This document shows, piece by piece, positions 41,856 through 50,324 of a DNA stretch of 64,000 nucleotides (its first letter is position 1; each line of letters begins with the position of its first letter). Position numbers and translations under genes: made by a program. This DNA comes from Winogradskyella sp. PC-19 (lineage in GTDB: Bacteria > Bacteroidota > Bacteroidia > Flavobacteriales > Flavobacteriaceae), in assembly GCF_002163855.1 (NCBI RefSeq), contig NZ_CP019332.1, positions 2,707,145 to 2,771,144 on the forward strand. The letters run 5' to 3'. Below the pieces are notes generated by a model. It was not told where the DNA came from, ran no database searches, and saw only the letters and a list, made by a program, of their open reading frames with translations.

Positions 41856-43166
41856 ATGAATCATCTTCCTCTTATCATAAAACGCGAGTATTTGACAAAG
41901 GTCAAGAATAAATCATTTATTATTATGACTTTTTTAAGTCCACTAATTATGATTGCTTTAATTAGCGTCGTGGCATATCTATCTCAATTAAATAAGGATA
42001 AAAAAAGAACGATTTCTATCCTTGATGAATCTGGACTTTTTTCCGAAATCTTTAAGGATACAGATAATACAACTTATAATTATATAATGGATTCTTCGGT
42101 TGAGGAAGCCAAAATAGTCGTTAAGGAAAAAGAACAATATGGTTTACTATATATATCTAATGGCGATTTAGAGACTGTTTCGAAGTCTGTCAAGTTTTAT
42201 TCTGAAGACTCGCCTTCATTAACAATCATGTCTGGTTTGGAGAATAAGATAGAACGAAAACTACGAGAAGTAAAACTTATTTCTAATGGATTGGACATAC
42301 AGCAAGTAGAAAACTCTAGAGCAAATATTAGTATTGCTCAAGAGAGTTTTGAAGGTTTGAAAAGTTCAAAAATTGATAATATTTTCAAATTAGCTTTTGG
42401 AGGAATTGCGGGTTATTTACTCTTTATGTTTATCATAATTTATGGTAATATGATAATGCGTAGTGTTATTGAGGAAAAAACAAGCCGAATAATTGAAGTT
42501 ATCATATCTTCTGTAAAACCCATTCAATTAATGATGGGTAAAATTATTGGTACATCCTTAGCTGGTATTACTCAGTTTGCTATTTGGATAATTTTGTTGG
42601 GTGTTTTGACAACAATTTTGAGTGTTGTATTTAATATAGATTTAATGGCTGTGCAAACGCCACAGCAAGAAGTAATGCAACAAGCAATAGATAATCCTGC
42701 TTTGCAAAATGAAATAGCTTTAGCAGTACAATCTTTTCAGAATTTGCCTATTGCTAATTTAGTTATAGCATTTTTGTTATTTTTTATTGGTGGCTATTTG
42801 CTTTACAGTTCTTTGTATGCTGCGGTTGGAGCTGCTGTAGATAGTGAGACAGATACACAACAATTTATGCTTCCTATATTAATGCCACTAATTTTAGCGG
42901 TTTATGTTGGGGTCTTTACAGTCATTGATGATCCACACGGAACAGTATCAACGGTATTTTCTTTTGTACCTTTTACATCACCAGTAGTAATGCTTATGCG
43001 TATACCATTTGGGGTACCAATTTGGCAACAAATAGTTAGTTTATTAATCTTGATTGGTACATTTACATTCACCGTTTGGTTTGCAGCAAAAATATATCGT
43101 GTTGGTATATTGATGTACGGCAAGAAAGCGAGTTATAAAGAACTTTTTAAATGGTTAAGATATTAA
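41856..43166 (+). CDS. ABC transporter permease (NatB-like)
   Basis: A 436-residue ABC-2 type permease. One N-terminal helix (about 22-42) is followed by a large extracytoplasmic domain (about 45-170) and five to six helices (about 175-425). IEEKTSRIIEVIISSVKPIQ (about 201-220) is the cytoplasmic coupling segment of this family. It pairs with the ATPase upstream. Its TAA overlaps the next ATG (TAATG). Confidence 0.9.
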   Translation: MNHLPLIIKREYLTKVKNKSFIIMTFLSPLIMIALISVVAYLSQLNKDKKRTISILDESGLFSEIFKDTDNTTYNYIMDSSVEEAKIVVKEKEQYGLLYISNGDLETVSKSVKFYSEDSPSLTIMSGLENKIERKLREVKLISNGLDIQQVENSRANISIAQESFEGLKSSKIDNIFKLAFGGIAGYLLFMFIIIYGNMIMRSVIEEKTSRIIEVIISSVKPIQLMMGKIIGTSLAGITQFAIWIILLGVLTTILSVVFNIDLMAVQTPQQEVMQQAIDNPALQNEIALAVQSFQNLPIANLVIAFLLFFIGGYLLYSSLYAAVGAAVDSETDTQQFMLPILMPLILAVYVGVFTVIDDPHGTVSTVFSFVPFTSPVVMLMRIPFGVPIWQQIVSLLILIGTFTFTVWFAAKIYRVGILMYGKKASYKELFKWLRY

Positions 43167-44041
43167 TGGTTGCTTTTAATCTTTTATTATCATTGACATC
43201 TATTTGGGATTCAATAAAATCTATATTAGATTTTGTTCTATATCATAATGATGAAAAAACAGTAACCATCACAGTCGGTTTTACTCTTTTTATTATCGGT
43301 CTGTTAGTATTGGCACGACTGGCTTTAATTTTCTTAAAACGTATAGTAACACGTAAGCTAAAAGCAGAGGATAAGCTTAAGTTTGTAAGTGTATTTTTAT
43401 TTGCGCGATGGGTTATTTATGTTATAATTTTACTAATCGCATTTGATTCAATAGGCGTAAATGTTACTGCTATTTTTGCCGCTTCCGCAGCATTACTAGT
43501 AGGTGTTGGTTTGGCGCTTCAAACGTTTTTTCAAGATGTTATTTCTGGAATATTTATCCTCATAGATCAGTCTATTAATGTTGGTGATATTGTAGAGATA
43601 GATGGGAAAGTTGGTCGAGTTGAAGAAATTAAAATTCGTACGACAAGAGCAGTAACTATAGACAATAAAGTATTAGTTATTCCTAATCATAAATATTTGA
43701 GTTCTATTTTATATAATTGGACAGAAAATGGTTCTCTAACTAGAGAAAATATTGATATTGGTGTGGCGTATGGTAGTGATGTTAAATTAGTTAAGTCATT
43801 GCTTTTAGAAGTAGCGAAAAATCATGAGTCTATTTTAGATTATCCGGAACCTTTAGTGTTATTTACAGATTTTGGAGATAGTGCTTTGAAATTTAAATTA
43901 ATTTTTACCCTAAATGATAGTTTTATAGCAGCAATACCTAAAAGTGATTTGCGATTCGAGATAGATAAAGTTTTTAGAGAAAACAATATTAGTATACCTT
44001 TTCCTCAACGAGACATTCATATTAAACAAAATAATAAATGA
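43166..44041 (+). CDS. Small-conductance mechanosensitive channel (MscS family)
   Basis: A 291-residue MscS-type channel that opens on hypo-osmotic shock. Three N-terminal membrane helices end in the pore helix (FAASAALLVGVGLALQTFFQ), then the Sm-like beta domain (INVGDIVEIDGKVGRVEEIK, PNHKYLSS) and the C-terminal alpha/beta domain ending ISIPFPQRDIHI. The start is taken at the ATG overlapping the permease stop (TAATG); an ATG 15 nt earlier (43151) is possible. The next gene overlaps by 4 nt. Confidence 0.9.
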   Translation: MVAFNLLLSLTSIWDSIKSILDFVLYHNDEKTVTITVGFTLFIIGLLVLARLALIFLKRIVTRKLKAEDKLKFVSVFLFARWVIYVIILLIAFDSIGVNVTAIFAASAALLVGVGLALQTFFQDVISGIFILIDQSINVGDIVEIDGKVGRVEEIKIRTTRAVTIDNKVLVIPNHKYLSSILYNWTENGSLTRENIDIGVAYGSDVKLVKSLLLEVAKNHESILDYPEPLVLFTDFGDSALKFKLIFTLNDSFIAAIPKSDLRFEIDKVFRENNISIPFPQRDIHIKQNNK

Positions 44042-44937
44042 ACTTAAAAAAGCTATCATTTAATTTTACAAAGTTCGTTTTAGTATGTTTCTTAGGATTT
44101 AGTTATTGTACTGTGAGTGCTCAACTTACAGATTTAGCAAGACTTGAGTATTCTTTTATACCAAGTAGTCAATCTGAAGATCAATATACTAGATTAAGAG
44201 CTTTATTAAATTATCCTATTAAAATTAAAGATGATAATTACCTTATAGTTGGTGCAGAGTACAATAGAATTTTACTAAACTTAGAGGAAGATTATCCATT
44301 TGATACATCGGCTTTAAATATTTTAAATATTATTGATTTTAACTTAGGTTATACGTTTAAGGTTAGTGAAAATTGGCGCTTTGGGCTAAAAATTAACCCT
44401 CGAATAGCTTCAACTTTAAATGGTAAAATTACAGGAGATGATTTATTTCTAAATGGTGGTGTTTTTGTTATAAATGATAGAACTGACGCCAAAGATATTA
44501 AGAGGCCATATAGACTTATTTTAGGGTTAACATATAACACCACAGTAGGTTTACCAATACCATTACCTTTTGTTAATTATTATAGACGTATTAATGATAA
44601 TTGGTCTTTTGTAGCTGGTGTTCCAAAATCTAATCTAAAATACTATTTTACAGAAGACAGTATTTTACAAATATTTGCCTCATTAGATGGCTATTTTGCT
44701 AACTTACAGGAGCCTACAACCATTGCTGGCCAACAAGCAGACAATATATCACTATCGGTAGCTGTTGGAGGAATTGGTTACGAATATTGCTTTACAAAAC
44801 ATTTGGTAGGATATTTGTATTCTGGTTATACGTTTAGACTAGACAATAGATTTAGAAATGCAGATAGAGATGAAATTTTTCAATTGAATCAGCGTAATGC
44901 TTTTTATCTAAGAACAGGAATAAAATTTAAAATATAA
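44038..44937 (+). CDS. DUF6268-like outer-membrane beta-barrel protein
   Basis: A 299-residue protein with a signal peptide (about 1-29, ending VSAQ) and amphipathic beta strands to the end (RTGIKFKI, with a charged-hydrophobic alternating terminus). The LARLEYSFIPSS opening and the FVNYYRRINDNWSFVAGVPKS segment fit DUF6268, a Bacteroidota family thought to be outer-membrane barrels. It overlaps the MscS gene by 4 nt and the response regulator starts 1 nt after it, which is a tight operon. Confidence 0.8.
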   Translation: MNLKKLSFNFTKFVLVCFLGFSYCTVSAQLTDLARLEYSFIPSSQSEDQYTRLRALLNYPIKIKDDNYLIVGAEYNRILLNLEEDYPFDTSALNILNIIDFNLGYTFKVSENWRFGLKINPRIASTLNGKITGDDLFLNGGVFVINDRTDAKDIKRPYRLILGLTYNTTVGLPIPLPFVNYYRRINDNWSFVAGVPKSNLKYYFTEDSILQIFASLDGYFANLQEPTTIAGQQADNISLSVAVGGIGYEYCFTKHLVGYLYSGYTFRLDNRFRNADRDEIFQLNQRNAFYLRTGIKFKI

Positions 44938-44938
44938 T

Positions 44939-46102
44939 ATGCAACATATACTAATTATAGAAGATGAAGCGGCGATTCGCCGAGTTTTGGTAAAGATTCT
45001 CTCTGAAGAAAGTGATACCTATGCTGTCGAAGAAGCTGAAGACGGTTTGGTAGGTATAGAAAAAATAAAAAAGAAGGATTACGACCTAGTACTTTGTGAT
45101 ATCAAAATGCCAAAAATGGATGGTGTAGAGGTTTTAGAAGCTGCTAAAAAGATTAAACCTGAAACTCCGATGGTTATGATTTCAGGTCATGGTGATTTAG
45201 ATACTGCTGTAAATACAATGCGTTTAGGTGCTTTTGATTATATATCAAAACCACCAGATTTAAATAGATTACTAAATACAGTACGTATTGCATTAGACAG
45301 AAAAGAATTGGTTGTAGAGAATAAACGCCTAAAAAAGAAAGTATATAAAAAATATGAAATGATAGGCGATAGCCCAGCTATTGAACGTATAAAAGATATG
45401 ATTGATAAGGTTGCGCCAACCGATGCGCGTGTATTAATTACTGGTCCAAACGGAACAGGAAAAGAATTGGTTGCGCATTGGTTACATCAAAAAAGTGAGC
45501 GTAGTAAAGGTCCAATGATAGAGGTTAATTGTGCTGCAATACCTAGTGAGTTGATTGAGAGTGAATTATTTGGGCATGTAAAAGGTGCATTTACATCAGC
45601 AGCAAAAGACCGTGCTGGTAAATTTGAAGCTGCAAATGGTGGAACAATTTTCTTAGATGAAATCGGGGATATGAGTCTTTCGGCGCAAGCCAAAGTATTA
45701 CGTGCTTTACAAGAAAGTCGTATACAACGTGTTGGTAGTGATAAGGATATAAAAGTAGACGTTCGCGTTGTAGCTGCAACGAATAAAGATTTAAAAAAGG
45801 AAATTGCTGACGGAAAATTCAGAGAAGATTTATACCATAGACTTGCTGTAATTCTTATTGAAGTGCCAGCGCTAAATGATAGACGAGAAGATATTCCATT
45901 ATTGATTTCTCATTTTGCTAAAAAGATATCTGAAGAGCAAGGTAATGCTGGTAAAACATTCTCTGACAAAGCAGTAAAATTACTTCAGAATTACGATTGG
46001 ACAGGGAATATTAGAGAGCTCCGTAATGTAGTTGAGCGACTTATAATTCTTGGAGAAAAAGAAGTTAGCGAATCAGATGTAAAATCGTTTGCTTCAAAAT
46101 AA
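44939..46102 (+). CDS. NtrC-family sigma-54 response regulator without HTH
   Basis: A 387-residue regulator: receiver domain (1-120, phosphoacceptor D54 in LVLCDIKMPKMDG, S82, K104) and AAA+ domain (about 140-375). Walker A is GPNGTGKE (169-176), Walker B TIFLDE (236-241), and the sigma-54-contacting loop reads GAFTSA (216-221) rather than GAFTGA. It ends just after NIRELRNVVERLIILGEKEV with no Fis-type HTH, so it cannot bind enhancers in the usual way and may activate sigma-54 polymerase from solution. No histidine kinase is adjacent. It lies in an operon with a DUF6268 protein and PPK2. Confidence 0.92.
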   Translation: MQHILIIEDEAAIRRVLVKILSEESDTYAVEEAEDGLVGIEKIKKKDYDLVLCDIKMPKMDGVEVLEAAKKIKPETPMVMISGHGDLDTAVNTMRLGAFDYISKPPDLNRLLNTVRIALDRKELVVENKRLKKKVYKKYEMIGDSPAIERIKDMIDKVAPTDARVLITGPNGTGKELVAHWLHQKSERSKGPMIEVNCAAIPSELIESELFGHVKGAFTSAAKDRAGKFEAANGGTIFLDEIGDMSLSAQAKVLRALQESRIQRVGSDKDIKVDVRVVAATNKDLKKEIADGKFREDLYHRLAVILIEVPALNDRREDIPLLISHFAKKISEEQGNAGKTFSDKAVKLLQNYDWTGNIRELRNVVERLIILGEKEVSESDVKSFASK

Positions 46103-46114
46103 AAGTTTATTATC

Positions 46115-46993
46115 ATGAGAGACATATCCATAGACGAATTTAAAGTTTCACCTCAGATTAAGATTAAAAATCTTCCAACTGCATATGATTTAGAGGCAGA
46201 AGAAAAAGAGATTGAGAAAAAGATGAATAAACTCAGCAAAAAGTTGGGTGACATTCAGAACACCATGTATGCTCATGGAAAATATTCAGTTTTGATGTGT
46301 ATTCAAGGTATGGATACTGCAGGAAAAGACAGTCTTATACGAGAGGTTTTTAAAGAGTTTAATGTTAGGGGAATTGAGTCTCATAGCTTTAAAAAACCTA
46401 CAGATATTGAACTTAAGCATGACTATTTATGGAGGCACTATATTGCTTTACCTGCTCGTGGTAAGTTTGGGATATTTAATAGAACGCATTATGAAAATGT
46501 ACTGGTGACTCGAGTTCATCCTAATTACTTAATGTATGAGAATATGCCTGATATCCAGTCTGTAGATGATGTTACTGATGCCTTTTGGGAACGCCGTTTT
46601 CAAGAAATCAATAATTTCGAAAAACACATTGCAGATAATGGTACTATTATTTTCAAATTCTTTTTAAACTTGTCTAAAGATGAACAAAAAAACAGGTTGT
46701 TACGTCGTCTGAATAGGCCTGATAAAAACTGGAAATTTGAAGCAGGCGATTTAAAAGAGCGAAAGCTTTGGGATAAATATCAAGATTGTTATGAAGCTGT
46801 TTTAAACAACAGCTCAAAAGAACATGCGCCTTGGTTTAATATTCCTGCAGATGATAAACCAACAGCAAGATATATAGTAGCCAAAATATTATATGATACA
46901 CTAAAGCAATACAATGATATTGTAGAGCCTGTAATGCCATCTGACGAAAAAGAAAATATAAATCTTTATAAATCTCAATTAGAAAATGAATAA
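46115..46993 (+). CDS. ppk2: Polyphosphate kinase 2 family protein
   Basis: A 292-residue PPK2-type kinase that moves phosphate between polyphosphate and nucleotides (polyP-driven ADP/AMP phosphorylation is usual for this branch). Walker A GMDTAGKD (65-72), lid Arg/His segments FNRTHYENVLVTRVHP and the WERRFQEINNFEKHI motif are present. Length is that of single-domain class I or III PPK2. It starts 12 nt after the response regulator and overlaps the M28 peptidase gene by 8 nt. Class assignment is uncertain. Confidence 0.9.
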   Translation: MRDISIDEFKVSPQIKIKNLPTAYDLEAEEKEIEKKMNKLSKKLGDIQNTMYAHGKYSVLMCIQGMDTAGKDSLIREVFKEFNVRGIESHSFKKPTDIELKHDYLWRHYIALPARGKFGIFNRTHYENVLVTRVHPNYLMYENMPDIQSVDDVTDAFWERRFQEINNFEKHIADNGTIIFKFFLNLSKDEQKNRLLRRLNRPDKNWKFEAGDLKERKLWDKYQDCYEAVLNNSSKEHAPWFNIPADDKPTARYIVAKILYDTLKQYNDIVEPVMPSDEKENINLYKSQLENE

Positions 46994-48386
46994 AGTATTA
47001 GTGCTATTAATATCTGTGTTTTGTGTTTCAATTTACGCTCAAAACGACGAGGCCACAATCAAAAATATCTACAAGCAATCACTAACTAATGGACAAAGCT
47101 ACACATGGCTCGATTATTTATCTAACAACATTGGAGGTCGTTTATCAGGTTCTCAAAATGCAGCGTTAGCGGTTGAGTATACTAAAAATGAACTTGAAAA
47201 ATTAGGTTTAGATAAAGTCTGGTTACAACCTGTAATGGTGCCAAAATGGGTTAGAGGTAACAAAGAAATGGCATATTTCGAAACTGAATCAGGTATTAAG
47301 AAAGTAAATATTTGTGCTTTAGGAGGTTCTGTAGCTACACCAAATGGAGGTACAAAAGCAAAAGTAATTGAAGTAGCTACTTTTGAAGATTTAGCCGGTT
47401 TAGGAGAAGCACAGATAAAAGGTAAAATTGTATTTATAAATAGAGCACTTCAAGCAGATCTTATTAATACGTTTGAAGCTTACGGCGGTTGCTCTGCTGA
47501 GCGCTATCGTGGTGCTTCAGAAGCAGCAAAATATGGAGCTGTTGGTACTATTGTACGTTCACTAAGTTCAAAGCAAGATGATTACCCACATACAGGTAGT
47601 ATGGGCTATGGAGATTTACCAGTTTCTCAACGTATTCCATCTGCTGCAATTAGTACTAATGATGCTGTAGCATTAAGCGAAGCCTTGAAAGAGAATCCTG
47701 ATTTAGAGTTTTACTTTGAACAAAGTTGTCAGCAATTTGATGACGTTCTATCTCATAATGTTATAGGAGAAATTATTGGAAGTGAGTTCCCGGACGAGTA
47801 TATGATTGTTGGCGGCCATCTAGATTCTTGGGATTTAGGTGATGGTTCTCACGATGATGGTGCTGGTGTAGTACAATCTATGGAAGTATTACGTTTGCTT
47901 AAAGAAAGCGGTATAAAACCAAAACGTAGTATAAGAGTTGTATTATTTATGAATGAAGAAAATGGCTTACGTGGTGGTAGAAAATATGCAGAGGTAGCTG
48001 CTGAGAAAGGTGAGAATCACATTTTTGCACTAGAAAGTGATTCCGGTGGATTTACACCAAGAGGTTTTAGTTTCGATTGTAGTGAAGGTAATTTAGCACA
48101 AATAGAGCAGTGGAGAAGTTTGTTTAAACCTTATTTAATTCACTTTTTTGAAAAAGGATATAGTGGTGCTGATATTAGACCTTTAAAAAATGATAATATT
48201 GTTTTGGCAGGTTTACGACCAGATTCTCAACGTTATTTTGACCACCATCATGCGGCAAATGATACTTTTGAACATGTCAATAAGCGAGAGCTCGAACTTG
48301 GTGCTGCAACCATGACATCACTTGTGTATTTTTTTGATAAGTACGGTGTTAATCAAATACAGAATGAGAAACAAATAAAAGATTAG
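46986..48386 (+). CDS. Secreted M28 family metallopeptidase
   Basis: A 466-residue exported aminopeptidase-like enzyme with a signal peptide (about 1-18, SIYAQ). A PA-like inserted domain (about 115-225) is followed by the M28 zinc domain. Ligands are in GGHLDSWDLGDGSHDDGAG (H, D and catalytic D), FMNEENGLRG (catalytic E and ligand E), the ESDSGG strand and HHHAANDT. It resembles carboxypeptidase Q-like M28 proteins. Probably it digests peptides in the periplasm or outside the cell. Confidence 0.88.
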   Translation: MNKVLVLLISVFCVSIYAQNDEATIKNIYKQSLTNGQSYTWLDYLSNNIGGRLSGSQNAALAVEYTKNELEKLGLDKVWLQPVMVPKWVRGNKEMAYFETESGIKKVNICALGGSVATPNGGTKAKVIEVATFEDLAGLGEAQIKGKIVFINRALQADLINTFEAYGGCSAERYRGASEAAKYGAVGTIVRSLSSKQDDYPHTGSMGYGDLPVSQRIPSAAISTNDAVALSEALKENPDLEFYFEQSCQQFDDVLSHNVIGEIIGSEFPDEYMIVGGHLDSWDLGDGSHDDGAGVVQSMEVLRLLKESGIKPKRSIRVVLFMNEENGLRGGRKYAEVAAEKGENHIFALESDSGGFTPRGFSFDCSEGNLAQIEQWRSLFKPYLIHFFEKGYSGADIRPLKNDNIVLAGLRPDSQRYFDHHHAANDTFEHVNKRELELGAATMTSLVYFFDKYGVNQIQNEKQIKD

Positions 48387-48387
48387 T

Positions 48388-48963
48388 ATGAAAAAATATT
48401 TCATTTTAATAGCTTTAGTATTCTGTTCTTTCGTCTATTCTCAAGAAGATCTAAAAGATAGTTTACCCTATTTTGAAGTTCCAGAATACGCTAAAGAATT
48501 TACAGCAGGTACAATGGCGGCACGTATGGTTGATGCTTTAGGTTTTCGTTTTTATTGGGCGTCTAAGGATTTGACCGAAAAGGATTTAGTCTATAAGCTT
48601 AATACTGATGGACGTTCCACCGAGGAAACTATCAATCATATTTACGATTTGTCTAAAATCATTGTTAATTCTACTTTAAAAAAAGCAAACTCAAGGGACG
48701 ATGAATCTGAAATGACTTATAACGAAAAACGAGTTGCCACCTTAAAAAATCTAAAAAAAGCTGCAGATATTTTACGAATTAGTGACGATATTTCTGAATT
48801 CAAAATTATTTTTGGAGAACAAAAAATTCCGTTTTGGAATCAAGTAAATGGACCTATTGCTGATGCCATTTGGCATTGTGGGCAGATTGCAGTTTATAGA
48901 AGAGCAACAGAAAATCCAATTAACTCAAAAGTGAATCATTTTACAGGTAAGGTTGGAAATTAA
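48388..48963 (+). CDS. Exported DinB-like protein
   Basis: A 191-residue protein with a signal peptide (about 1-18, FVYSQ) and a helical body. Features such as FTAGTMAARMVDALGFRFYW, STEETINHIYDLSKIIV and DAIWHCGQIAVYRRATENP, with spaced His residues, fit the DinB/YfiT four-helix metal-binding fold, though most DinB proteins are cytoplasmic. It starts 1 nt after the M28 gene. Its stop overlaps the lysA stop (TTAA). Assignment is by pattern only. Confidence 0.7.
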   Translation: MKKYFILIALVFCSFVYSQEDLKDSLPYFEVPEYAKEFTAGTMAARMVDALGFRFYWASKDLTEKDLVYKLNTDGRSTEETINHIYDLSKIIVNSTLKKANSRDDESEMTYNEKRVATLKNLKKAADILRISDDISEFKIIFGEQKIPFWNQVNGPIADAIWHCGQIAVYRRATENPINSKVNHFTGKVGN

Positions 48964-50162
48964 AATTCAATTTCTACTTGATTATTTATAATGTCATTGA
49001 AAGTTTCACGCTTTCTAATCAAATTAGCTTTTCCTTTATGGATTAATACCTCAGCTGGTCTGTAGCGTGAATTATAATTACTGGCCATTGTAAAGCAATA
49101 TGCACCTGCATTTTTAAAACATAGAATATCACCTTCATTTATTTCGGATATACGCCTGTTGTTTGCAAATGTATCCGTCTCGCAGATATAACCAACAATG
49201 GAGTAAAAGCGCTCACGGCCATCAGGGTTTGAAATATTAATTATTTCGTGTTGTGAGCCATATAACATAGGTCTAATCAGATGATTAAAACCAGAGTCGA
49301 TTTGCGCAAATACAGTGGATGTTGTTTGTTTCACAACATTTACTTTTGCTAAAAAGACTCCAGCTTCACTCACTAAAAATTTCCCAGGCTCAAAAGCCAA
49401 GGTTAATTCTCTTCCATAGCTAGTGCAAAACTCATTAAAGCGTTTAGATAATTTTTCACCTAATTCTTCTATGTTTGTTTCTATATCTCCTTCTTTATAA
49501 GGTACTTTAAATCCAGATCCAAAATCTATAAATTCTAAGTTCCTAAAATTTTGTGAAGTTTCAAATAATATTTCACTTGCATAGAGAAATACGTCAATAT
49601 CTAAAATATCACTACCGGTATGCATGTGAATACCATTAATATTCATTCCTGTATTTTCAACGATACGCAACAAAAGTGGTATTTGATGGATAGAAATACC
49701 AAATTTACTATCGATATGTCCTACAGATATATTTGTATTACCTCCAGCCATCACATGAGGATTGATTCGAATACAAACAGGAACATTTGGATGCTTTGTT
49801 CCAAACTGTTCTAGGATAGAGAGATTGTCAATATTGATTTGAACACCAAGTTCTGCAACGGTTTCTATTTCTTGTAAAGAAACTCCGTTTGGGGTAAATA
49901 TTATAGATTCTGGCTTAAATCCAGCTTTTAATCCTAATTGTACCTCTTGTATCGAAACAGTATCTAAACCAGAGTTTAGAGAGTTAAACAATTTAAGTAT
50001 CGAAATATTTGAAAGGGCTTTCGCTGCATAGTTTAATTTTAAATTATTTACGCTTGCAAATGCATTTTTAAGTCTATTGTATTGACTGATTATTTTTTCA
50101 GAATCATATACGTAGATTGGACTACCAAATTTCTCGACTATTTCTATTTGTTTTTTTTGCAT
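48960..50162 (-). CDS. lysA: Diaminopimelate decarboxylase
   Basis: A 400-residue PLP enzyme of the alanine-racemase-like fold (type III) that makes lysine from meso-diaminopimelate. K48 in NYAAKALSN is the PLP lysine; HMHTGSDI, DFGSGFKVPY and the C-terminal CETDTFANNR (catalytic Cys from the partner chain) and NAGAYCFTMASNYNSR are present. Length is normal. It is the last step of lysine synthesis; no other dap genes are here. Confidence 0.95.
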   Translation of the reverse strand: MQKKQIEIVEKFGSPIYVYDSEKIISQYNRLKNAFASVNNLKLNYAAKALSNISILKLFNSLNSGLDTVSIQEVQLGLKAGFKPESIIFTPNGVSLQEIETVAELGVQINIDNLSILEQFGTKHPNVPVCIRINPHVMAGGNTNISVGHIDSKFGISIHQIPLLLRIVENTGMNINGIHMHTGSDILDIDVFLYASEILFETSQNFRNLEFIDFGSGFKVPYKEGDIETNIEELGEKLSKRFNEFCTSYGRELTLAFEPGKFLVSEAGVFLAKVNVVKQTTSTVFAQIDSGFNHLIRPMLYGSQHEIINISNPDGRERFYSIVGYICETDTFANNRRISEINEGDILCFKNAGAYCFTMASNYNSRYRPAEVLIHKGKANLIRKRETFNDIINNQVEIEF

Positions 50163-50324
50163 TATAGATAAACTTCTTCTCCCAAAAATATTTTATCTTT
50201 TTAGTTTCTCTCATTTTTTTAATCAAAAAATCATATTTTAAACAATATGTAAATTATTTAACAAATGATTTTGGTGTGATTTTTGATGTGTATTATATGT
50301 ATTTTCTTTCGAACAAACCATCAT

